This document shows positions 11,297 to 64,000 of a stretch of 64,000 nucleotides of DNA, in pieces; the stretch's first letter is position 1, and the number at the start of each line of letters is the position of its first letter. The notes under the pieces are model-generated. The model worked only from the letters and a program-made list of their open reading frames with translations. It ran no database searches and was not told where the DNA came from. The position numbers and the translations under genes were made by a program. This DNA comes from Hirudinaria manillensis (taxonomy: Eukaryota; Annelida; Clitellata; Hirudinida; Hirudinidae): contig CM067528.1 of NCBI GenBank assembly GCA_034509925.1, positions 10,431,001-10,495,000 of the forward strand, in the 5' to 3' direction.

Positions 11297-12417
11297 TTTA
11301 GCAACCAATTTCCGGTCTCGCGGTGCGATAAATAAGAGCGGTATAATGGAAGTTTTTCCCTCCTCCATTTTTTTGTTTGTTTGTAATTGGTGTCCGCGCC
11401 TACTCAGACTTCGAGTGATCAGAAGGAAGAAATAAACAACAATAAAAGAAATCGAGTTTCAAAGAAAAAAAGAAAAAATATATTTAATTCAAAGGCTAAA
11501 TTGAATAACAGAATTAATAGCTTTAATAGCATTAAAGATGCTTTACCCATTATATGGTCGGTACAGTGGCAGGTTCTTTTGGTGAACTTGCTGACCCCTG
11601 AACTCTCCATCGAGAGTTCATCATTGGTAATTCGTAACAACTGCTTCCAACATTTTCCTAAACCAAGTGGCGATTGAAAGATTTAGGCTAAAAAGAACAT
11701 GTTCATTCAAAAATCAGGGTTAGGGAGACAACATGGTGCCCTTCAGGGTTTGTGCTGGTGATTCGTTCCAAGTCTCCGGATCCATATTTCTTATTTTTCT
11801 TTTTAATGAAAAATTTCTGTCAACCCTTAGAAAAGAATTTTAATTTTTTTGTCGATGGTTGTAATTGTTTTTAGAAAATGTGAGAAATTTACATCCAAAC
11901 AGCGAATGCAAGACCATGTTAAAATGTAATGTAATAAAATTACCAAATATAAATAGAATTAAAAATAATTCTAATTAATGTTTAATAACTTTTGATTTTT
12001 CGAAATTAAATATAATAAATTAAATGTTCCCATGTTTTCTTGTAAGTAACATTATCAAGGACTGAGTAACGGACGTCCGTATGAGATTTCCCCAGCCGGT
12101 GGTTAACACTGCTGACACGTGACCTCCACGTGACTGGAAATACCGACCGCTTCCTCTTTCTTTTTAAAACCTTTGAAAACAAATTCTATTCTGGAAACAG
12201 AAATAACTTCTCATTGAACCTTCTTCGGCGATAATGAAGGAGACTTTAAGGATATTTTGGCCCTAAAGGTTTTTGTAGAAACAGCAACAAGAGCAAATAA
12301 AGATATTAATAATAATAATAGTAGTAATAATAATAAAATTAAAGTAAATTATAATATAAATTAATACTAAATGATTTGAATAATAATAATAATTATTATT
12401 ATTAATAACAAGCTGAC

Positions 12418-12432
12418 CCTAACCCTAACCCA
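12418..12432. repeat. Short CCCTAA (telomere-type) run
   Basis: Two and a half units of CCCTAA between AAT-rich stretches. Too short to be a chromosome end; an interstitial run. Confidence 0.7.
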
Positions 12433-15248
12433 ACCTAAATTTATTATTATCAATATAATAACTATGTAATAAAATAACGATATCTTTAACTTACAGTACC
12501 CAGAAGTTGATAAACAGACAAAAGCATTGGACTTTGTAGATATGAATACACGTCTGATGATCAATGGATACTTGATGAGGAACACAAGGTGTTAATTAGC
12601 TTCATTAATCACTGTTCAATTACGTCTCTCACCTACGTAGGTTTAAAACGTGAAGAGTCTTCTGAAAGCAAAAAATGTCAGAAGAAAATTTTTTGTTTCC
12701 CTTCCTGCGTGACTGATCAAGAGCTTCCAAAAATCGGAGGCATCGGGCTGGCCACATGGGACATGGGAAGAGAATGCCCCCTCTCTACGTCATTACGCTC
12801 CTCGATATTTTTGACGAGATAATAAAGAAGAAAACTAAAAAAGAAAACCCCAAAAATCAAATCTCAGAAAGGGAAATTCGCTTCAGTTTCGTGCCACAAG
12901 TGGCCTTTAAGAACTCGGAACAACAGATTGATTTTCAGTTTCGCTTTCGTTTACAGACCCCGGTTTGTAACTGAAGATAAACAAGACATGCCAGTTGCAG
13001 GTCTTGTTTTATTTTACCAACCACGCATAACTCTGAGGTCCCAGTTGTAAATAAATAGACAGATAGATAGATAGAGAGATAGAGGAATGAAGAGAGATAC
13101 ACAGAGAGGAATCTAAGAGGAGCATCAAAAAGAGGAATGTAAAGGAGATACAGAAGAAGGGATTTAAAAGAGACACAGAAATAGGGGGACATAGAAAGAG
13201 GGAAAGATATGGAAAGGAAGAAAGATACAGGAAGAGGGATAAAGAGATATACTCGTGGGAGGGCGCCATATTTATTTTACGATGGCGTACGTACGATGAG
13301 GAAGAATACATTTCTCTTCTGGACTTATTGCTCCTTCAAGTACTTTTCCTCTTTTTTTTTGATTTTTTTTTGAACAAATGAACTGAAAATAAATTAAAAT
13401 CAATTTATTTTTTAAACTTCATTGTTTCTCAATTTTTAAATTCTCGTTTCTAATTTTATATTTTTCGTTTTATTTATTTATTTTTTTTTATTTTTGAGTA
13501 AATTTGTTAGGCAAAATTGAAGCACATTGAAGCAACATGAGTCCCTAAATCACGATAGATTAAGTGTATGGTCATGGAATATTATGATAGGTCAGGTAAG
13601 GATAAATGAGAAAAAAATATAACAGCTATTTTTAATGTAATTTTTATTTTTTATAACAATTATTATCATCCATCAGTGAAATCTCCCCACAGACAGATCA
13701 TTTATCATAAATCAATTTGCGTTATTTTATTATTATTTTGTTGTTCTTTTTTTCTAATTAATTTTATTTATTTTTTCTATTTTTCATCTCAGTTTTTATT
13801 TCCATGGAAACTCGTGTTTACAAATGCTTCCTCTACGAGCCGTGTCTGCTGTGATGGACGATGATCGAGGATGGAGATAATGATGGAGAGATGCTGAAGA
13901 AAAGGAGGGGAGATTGTTGTTGTTGCTACTGTTGAATGATGAGGCTATTAAAGACGATTCACGAATAGACGTTAAGAATAATTTATCAATAATAAATTGA
14001 TTAAAATATTTTTTTTATAAATATTTATTTAATGAAAACATTAAATCTAATAATAAATTGAACAATAAATTGAGAAATATTTTTGCATCCTCAAATATGT
14101 CTTTTATTTCAAATTCTTAATATTATAATAGTATAATGGTAATACAATTCTTTATTTTTTAAATATCCCTTAATGATATTTTAAAAACAATTTCGCAACC
14201 TGATAATATTTGTCTAAGAATAATATTATGTATCTCTCTTGTCGTTGTCGTCATCATCGTCGTCGTCGTCATCGTTAGAATCTGCCACGACCAATCCTAG
14301 TCCATCCATCGGATCCCGTGGCTTTCCCCGGCAGCCCGATAAATCAATTGAAACCCGAAATAAACCCCGAGGGACGACTACAGTTCTTTCTTTTCAACCC
14401 TTCAATTTATTGGTTGTCCTGAGAGAAAAATTCTGTTGGAAAAGAAATGATTTCCTATTTCAGGACCCCGACAGCGTTTGTGCTTTGAGTCCTGCTTTAA
14501 AAGACCCCGCTAGTCGAATTCAGCTGAGTATGATGTGATCGGCTAGCCGAGTGAGGAGTGAGATTTGATTTTTTGGCTTCTTCATGGTGTCTCGACTTGG
14601 AAATTTACTCCAAATTTAAGCACAGGATCGCTCGGAACTCAATAAATCAGCATTTAAAATCAATTCACAGTTTATAAATCTCGAATAAGCAAAAAAAAAC
14701 AAAAACAAAATGGTAACATACTAATAGCTGAGAAAGCGCAGAGAATGAATGAATGAATGAACGAACGAACGAATGAGAAAATAAAGGAGGTGAGATCATG
14801 AAAAAAGTGAGGTAAACACCGGACAGGTTTATAAAGACCAGAATTTCTCCAGGATGGTTTGGATCAACTCTGGTCCTTTGGAGTTACCAGTGGCCATTTC
14901 AACGGTTCAAAATCATTCTTTCGTAATGGTGTAATCGATTCGACAAATTAAGTTTTTAAATCTTCAATAAAGTGAAATTACTAAAGTTTAAATAAATTTA
15001 ATAAATTTATTCGAGTTTAAAAAGAAAAAAAAAATTGTGAATTTGAGAAGTTATAAATGAATATTTTAAAGTTATTTTAAGAATTCTTTCCAAAAGTTTT
15101 GTTTGTCAATTTGTTTATGACTCCATGTTCAGTTTATTCCGTGCCTAATTAATATAATTAACTTTTATTACGGCCGATTAAAATTTAAAAATATTCATAA
15201 AAACGAATTTATTGAAATTCGAAATATTTCCACGTTTGTCCTTCGAAG

Positions 15249-46928
<31,680 letters not shown>

Positions 46929-46940
46929 AATAAAAATAAA
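46929..46940 (+). terminator. Likely poly(A) signals of the guanylate cyclase gene
   Basis: Two AATAAA hexamers (46929-46934, 46935-46940) directly follow the stop codon at 46926-46928. They would imply a very short 3' UTR; AT-richness makes chance possible. Confidence 0.4.
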
Positions 46941-47809
46941 ACATTTTTTAAAGTTAATTTTAATCGCGAAATTATTACTTGAAGCTTTTGTGGGTAATTT
47001 AAGTTTGTTTTGTCATCGAAAACCTACAGTTGCCTTCCTCAGAAGATGAAGCATTTCCTTTAAATTTACATTAAAATGCAATTTATCTTTTCCTGGAACT
47101 GATTTCTTTTTAAATTTGATAATCCTGGCAGAATAGTTAATTTCTTCTTAAGAGTTCGTTTTGCAAAATTTTCAGTTTTACAGAGATTACTTTTTCCGTG
47201 ATCGAGTGTTTCCAAAGTTAAAATTAAAAAAATGAAAATGACAAAATATTGTTCGCCAATTTTATTGAGATCTCCTCTTGCAGTTTTCTTCCAGGATGAT
47301 TGCAATAAACTGAAAACACAATATATTAGAACAAATTTCGGAAATTTCTCTTATTTAAAGTAAGCAACTCAAAGGAATTACTAGACGATTTATTACTATG
47401 CTCAGAACATTAGTTATTGACAGAACATGGCAACTTCCAAAGGCTCATCGAGTTGTTGTTTTTAATAACCTTTTAAAATTTAACCTTAAGGCGCAGTTTT
47501 TTCTGCGCTAGCAAAACTGTCATGCAGAAAAACCGTACGCTATTGTTAAATATATACATATATGCAGACTAGATATATTTTAAGGAGTTTAACTTACATT
47601 TATTATGAAATAAAACATCAAATGCTTTAAATTTTAAACTTCGTCAGGTCACTTTTAAACCCTCCACAGTTCCTCCGATTCTGATAGGTAAACATCAACA
47701 GTTTGTCGCAGGAAACTAACATTTGACCAAATCGAAAGTCTATTCGTTAATGTCAAATAACTGTTTTAGGAAATATTTTATTGTCAGGAGTTCTTGGAAC
47801 ACTTGATGC
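46929..47809. other. Spacer between guanylate cyclase and Asp-rich gene
   Basis: AT-rich with no coding signal. It holds a perfect GC-rich hairpin, GCGCAG-TTTTTT-CTGCGC (47491-47508), and must contain the promoter of the downstream gene. Confidence 0.55.
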
Positions 47810-49645
47810 ATGCATGGTTTGTCGGAACTTATTCGTGGCATATTAATGTGCGTAAATTATGTAATTATTTCTAAAACGTCTCGATTAAGTTACCATTCTT
47901 CTTTAAACTACAGCGTATGTAATTTTCCATTTTTAGCTTTATATTTTAACTCCTTTGTGTTGTGTCTCTTCTTCGTGCAACTGACTCATCTTTCCATCAA
48001 AACTTACGAACCTCCGAAGCTTAGCTTAAATCGGACAAATGAAGAATATGAAGAAGAAAATGAGACTGAAAAAACTGATGAAAATGATGATGTTAGTCAC
48101 GCAGATGAAGAACAGCACAAAGCACAGCCCCACAATGCAAACTGGGCGAGCTCAGATCAAGGTTTGTAACACCGTGGCATTTCCGAATTCTTCAGATTGC
48201 GTTTCATGTGAAAGTTTTAGCCAAATTTCTGTCTTTTGATTTTGTATTGTTTTGCAGAACATTTGCCAGATTTCAACATTTCTGAGGTGATAAGCGATTC
48301 TCCGAGTCTCTGGAGTTTCTTGTTTCAATTCATCACCCAAGCCGATTCTCTTTCGAACGACATCGACATAGCTTTAAATTCTGAGGAGTTTCCTACGAGG
48401 ATCGAGAACAGCAAATGTTCGACTTTCGATAATAACAAATCAAACAAAAAGCGCCCGCACGAGATCAAGTACACCAACAACAACAACGACGACAACAACA
48501 ACAGAAGAAACTCCAACGATAATGAACAACAAATACTCAAATATGGTAAGAAGCCAAAGTCACCTAAGAAAGACTTCAAGAAATACTCCAAATATTCTAA
48601 ACAGAAACACGGAAAGTTTAAAAGATCAAAATACTGCACAAAATCTGCAAAAAAGTTTTGGAAGCAAAAGTCTTACGAGTCCTCGGACGACGAAAAGGAC
48701 GATCGTAGAAATTGTCGACCCGAGAAATTTGAGACAAAATCCTCGAAAGAGTTCAAGAAAATGCCTGGGGACGAGACCAACGGAAAATCCAAGGAAGGGT
48801 CCGAGTTTTCCGAGAAAGTTTCGAACGAAAATCCGAGGAAAGCCTCCGAGGAAGAAGACGACGAGGCACGAGACAGACCGCACGAGAGGAGAAAGAGCGA
48901 GGATCGAAGGGACGAGGAGAAATATTATCAATGGAAGTCGCAAAACTACGACAAGCGATCAGACGACAACAAGAACAAGAAAAATGGTAAAAAATTCAGT
49001 GGCAAGAAAAGAGGCAGTGAACATTACGACGATGACGAGAAAGGCAGGAGGAATAGCAACTACAAGTTCACTGATGGTGATGAGGATGACAATGATGATG
49101 GCAAAAATGGCGGTCATGCCAGGGGAGGAAGGTCAGAATCGAGGAAGAATTTCAAGAAGGGGCAGAACGGAGACGACAGGGACGGTGATTACGATGATGA
49201 TGACGATAATGATGATAGATTCAACAAAGACAAAACTAAGGGAAAAGGTTTTGATGACCATGATGATGATGATGATGGTAATGGCAGAGGTGACGACGAC
49301 GACGACGATGGTGAAGATGGGGAGTATGACGAAGAGATTGAGCAAGAGGAAATGGAAGACTTGAGCGAAAAGGAGGACAAAAGAAAGAAGAAGAAGAAAA
49401 GGAAGAAGAAAAAGAAAAAGACAGATGGATTGGCAAGCAGTGAAGTCATTCCTGGTGGTGGTGGCGATGATGACGACGACGATGAGGTGACAAGTAACGG
49501 AGATGACGTCACAGACGACAATGGCGGATCCGGAGAAGGTTACGAAAGCGACGACGACTATGATGATGACTCGGATGAAGCAGACGACAGCAGCAGGAAC
49601 GGAGATTTGTACATCGATGACGATTACCATAATCACCACTGGTGA
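47810..49645 (+). CDS. Two-exon, highly charged Asp/Lys-rich protein of unknown function
   Basis: Exons 47810-48161 and 48258-49645 join in phase (GTTTGT donor, TTTTGCAG acceptor) for 579 residues. The N-terminal 117 codons contain a hydrophobic stretch at about residues 45-60 (ALYFNSFVLCLFFVQL), then acidic sequence. If translation starts at a later exon edge near 47937, this stretch would sit at the N-terminus as a signal peptide or anchor. A short folded-looking segment HLPDFNISEVISDSPSLWSF precedes about 430 residues of Lys/Arg/Asp/Glu/Ser-rich sequence with Asp runs and a basic block KRKKKKKRKKKKKK. I do not recognise a family. Both a secreted matrix-type protein and a disordered nuclear protein fit the composition. 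The Asp runs are encoded by GAT/GAC repeats that continue past the stop codon. Confidence 0.6.
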
Positions 49646-52580
49646 TGATGACGATGGTGATGATAATGATGATGTTTGTTACTCATCTTGTTGCATTTCT
49701 ATGGAAACCATGTTGAAATGTTTTATCAAATTGTATACAATTTTGGTAATCATGATGATATCAGCCTATGATAATTATGATGATGATGCCTATGATGATG
49801 ATGTTTCTAATAGTTAGTCATCATTGTGCTTGATCTGGTCTAGTCACATCTCCTACAGTGTTTATTTCTAGGATTCAGTTTTCCACTCCACTTTCACTCC
49901 GATCAACGTTGAGTTTGTAAAATTTTTTTATTTGGAAGTTACTCATTGGAACGTCACTCAATGCCACTCGCATCACCGCATTCATTTCGGTTGTCCGTCC
50001 ACACTTTGGTCAGACGGGATGGCACAGTAATTTGTACCAGCTTATTTTTTTTTCCAGTTTCTACCTTATCCATGATTAAATTTGTTTTTGAAACTCAAAA
50101 GCAGTCTTAACTATTTATTATATTACACAAGGTAATAAACAGTTCTAGTTTAAAACTGAATTAGTCATATGATTTTGAATTGGCAAAGACACGTCATCTG
50201 CTTGTTTTCCTGAGCCACTAACATCAGAATCAGTCCCTAGGTGCGTAAGGAACTCTTACAAACACCTCTCGCTTAAGCTGGAAATCTGAAAAGATTGTGG
50301 CTGTTAAGTACCAGTGGCAAATAATCTCATAACAATAGTTTTTCCATAGAATCCAATGGAAACTGTTTCAGTACTTAGGCTTCCATTCTTCCTTGCCTAC
50401 GTAAACCAGAAATGTCATTCTTTTTTTTTTTACAAATAATTAGAATAGACAAGAACAATTTTTATAATTAAAAATTCATGAAGAAATACTCATGAGATTT
50501 ACTTTAATTCATGTTTGAACTTCCTTCCAGCCTCAGGGAAATAGGGACTTTTTTTGTCGGGAATTGCTGCCAAATTGAGTCTCCATAATCGGAATAAAAC
50601 ATTCGTGTCGCTGGTCTGAAAGTGAATGAAAAACATGGAGTGGAAAGAAAAGAAGCTGATAGATTCGATGGCTGGAGAACATTGCCTGGAGACAATTGAG
50701 TCGCCTGGAAGGAGCCATTAACAGCTAAGTTAAATCTCCTTCCAAAAGCCAACCTATCTTTTTCGTTCATGTACGAGAGTGTCGGAGGGCCACAAAGAAT
50801 GTAAAAACAAAGCAGCAGTAGCAAACAAATTAAAATGGAGTCTCCAACAACAACCGTTTTGTTTAAGTATACAATTGATTGTAATTATCGCAAGAAAACC
50901 AAATTAATATTACGAATTATTTAAACTAAATTGTTTAATGATATGTAAATAAAATATTTACAACTAGATAAATTAATGAGTGATGACCCTTTGCTAGGAA
51001 CAAATTGGTGACCTAGTTAAATTTAGTTCAAATGATATTGCAATATAATTATAATCTAATACAATCTAATACAACACTGAATTTTGAAATTTTCATGGCT
51101 TGAATCTGGATTACGCGTTCATATGAGTCTGCCTGGAAATGATGGATGGCTGCAATCATTTCCGTAAAGTAATGGAACGGAGAAAACTATTGGAAAGATT
51201 TTGACGTTCTAAGACAAAACACGTCTGATTTAAAAGCAAATCACATAGATTTTACTTGAAATAATGGCATTGTTATCTTGCTTTCTATTTTTGAACATCA
51301 CAATTAATATTAGTGTTGTTATTGTTAATAATAAAAAAAAATAATAATAACAATAATAACAACAACAACAACAATAATAATAATAATAATAATAATAACA
51401 ATAACAATAATAATAATATAGTCGTAAATTTAAGAGGACATGAGACTAATTGAAATTAAATTGTATGATAAAATTTCCAAAAGTAAAGTTTAAAAGATAT
51501 TCTCCCAGAAAATACTTAAGTCCCTTTTTTCCTTGACCTTGCTCCAGGGATTTTGTGGATTTTGTTAGGGATTTGGCGGATTTAAACAAAACGGAGGCTT
51601 TAAAAAAAGGCATGGTGATAATATGATGATTTAAGGATTACCTTTCACAAAGCTGAACATCACGTTTCATTCATCACGCTAATATACAATTTTTGATTAG
51701 TTTTTTTTTAAGAAAGAAAATAGTTTTAAGGCGCTAACGGGTCATGAAGATGCAAAGAAAAAAAAATTGGACTGCTAAAAGTGCTTCAATAAATAAAACG
51801 ACTTTAGAAAGTGACATTCATCTGTCAAACAGGCGAAAAAACTAGTAACATCAACTGAAGCAAATCTTTATCATCATAAATCCTTATCATTCACTCGGTT
51901 TTCTGTTATCACTTACGATAATCTCCATTGTCTCTGAGCTCCGTGCAAGTACTTCTACATTTAGTTTTCGATTGAATTTCCAAAATTGGATTGGCGGATT
52001 TATTTATTAAAAATAAAAATTTACTAATATTAACGATCGTCAATTACATATTATTATTATTATTATTAATGTTAATTGCCTATAACAACAAAATAACATC
52101 CCTAAATGCCAAAAAATAAATCTTATTTTCAAATATTCTCTTAACCGCAATGCAAAGACTTTGCACACATCATCAGCATCAATGAGCACTAAACATCGTT
52201 ATAATAATTTGTAACATGTAAATACTAAATAATTAATTAAGGAATATTATAATTTTTTGTGCCAACCAATCAGTCGTCTCAAGGAGACCCGATGATAACG
52301 GCATAGAACTGTGATAAGAGACGCTGATAAAGGAGCATTAGTGTTTGAAATAAACGTGTACATGTCTTACAAAGAATAGCTTCAGTAAACTTTTTTGCAA
52401 TTATTATAAATTAATTGAGAATAAACTCTTGCAATTGTTACAAATGAATTGAAGACATTATGGCATTGGATGCTATCAGATGCCAGTAAGATCGCTTTTG
52501 AAGTGTTTAATAAGATTATCTCTTAATCCAAGTTATTATTGCCAAACATTTCCCTCAAATAAAAATATTCTGCCCCGAGC
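49646..52580. other. Spacer upstream of the ABC transporter
   Basis: Starts with a GAT/TGA-repeat tail of the upstream gene (to about 49810), then AT-rich sequence with an AAC/AAT microsatellite at about 51341-51417. No gene was supported. The last 300 bp holds the GATA/CCAAT cluster listed separately. Confidence 0.55.
52266..52330 (+). promoter_or_regulatory. CCAAT box and three TGATAA sites upstream of the ABC transporter
   Basis: CCAAT at 52266-52270, TGATAAC at 52293-52299, TGATAAG at 52312-52318 and CTGATAA at 52324-52330, about 250-315 bp before the start codon at 52581. WGATAR is the GATA-factor consensus. Role inferred. Confidence 0.4.
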
Positions 52581-63771
<11,191 letters not shown>

Positions 63772-64000
63772 GTTTGTATGGGTCTTCTATGATTTGTCTG
63801 TGTTTCGTTTGTCTGTAAATTGTTTTCGTCTGATTTTGATTATTTATTTGTTTAGCTTTTAATTAATTATTTTTTCTGATTTTAATTTTTGTTTAATTAT
63901 TATTTTGTTTAAAACGCTTTTTATAACATTTTAAATTAAACGAAACCGGTCATTACCTGTATTGTTAACTTGATTATTAAGATTATTAGGTAAACAAATA

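Larger units (their letters stand above)
8883..15248. other. Long spacer between RXYLT1-like gene and the guanylate cyclase; no established gene
   Basis: About 6.4 kb. It holds two sets of exon-like segments (9292-9521 and 11014-11296), a GC-rich foldback (9961-10066), a CCCTAA run (12418-12432), a degenerate purine-rich tract (about 13040-13262) and a CGT/CAT-rich patch at 14239-14280. The open frame 14239-14538 resembles no family known to me. The rest is AT-rich sequence with AATAAA-like runs and no coding signal that I could see. Confidence 0.6.

Noticed and set aside
12418..12432. Chromosome end
   Set aside because: Only two and a half telomere-type units with genes on both sides.
50504..50824. 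Minus-strand frame with hydrophobic start and an FGRR motif, considered as a neuropeptide precursor
   Set aside because: It opens with TTG; the only ATG lies after the hydrophobic stretch, and there is one possible cleavage site. No support for a gene.

Overview
The window is nuclear DNA of an invertebrate animal. It is very AT-rich, its genes are cut into many small exons by GT-AG introns, and introns and spacers are full of AAT, AAAT, TTGA, GGAT and ATATT microsatellites. Nothing bacterial (operons, CRISPR, rRNA) is seen. The phylum cannot be fixed from the sequence. I located exons by reading translated segments across GT-AG junctions and checking that phases join; family names rest on recalled similarity to well-known proteins, because no search could be run.

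Layout: (1) 163-3739, minus strand: RBBP5, the WD40 subunit of SET1/MLL histone H3K4 methyltransferase complexes; 12 exons seen, C-terminus off the left edge. (2) 4227-8882, plus strand: RXYLT1/TMEM5-like ribitol-5-phosphate xylosyltransferase, head-to-head with RBBP5 over a 487-bp shared promoter region. Its third intron carries a nearly complete Tc3-like transposon (4985-6604) with one frameshift. (3) 8883-15248: long spacer with two sets of orphan exon-like segments, a foldback and a purine-rich tract. (4) 15249-46928, plus: receptor guanylate cyclase of the natriuretic-peptide-receptor type, 23 exons, about 1281 residues, with introns holding most of the repeats, a non-LTR retrotransposon remnant, a bare poly(A) insertion and a promoter-like RFX/CCAAT module. 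(5) 47810-49645, plus: a two-exon Asp/Lys-rich protein of unknown function. (6) 52581 to the right edge, plus: an ABCB-type full transporter (P-glycoprotein family); 21 exons give 925 residues and the second half runs off the window.

The genes form no pathway together: chromatin modification, dystroglycan-type O-mannosyl glycan synthesis, cGMP signalling at the plasma membrane and drug or lipid efflux. The most useful second looks are the 16-bp direct repeats around a 334-nt poly(A) tract, the non-canonical signature motif in NBD1 of the ABC transporter, the Cys-to-Thr change at a purine-specifying position of the cyclase, the X-box/CCAAT module inside the cyclase gene, the 13 x 11-bp minisatellite and the Asp-rich gene that appears built from a GAT microsatellite.
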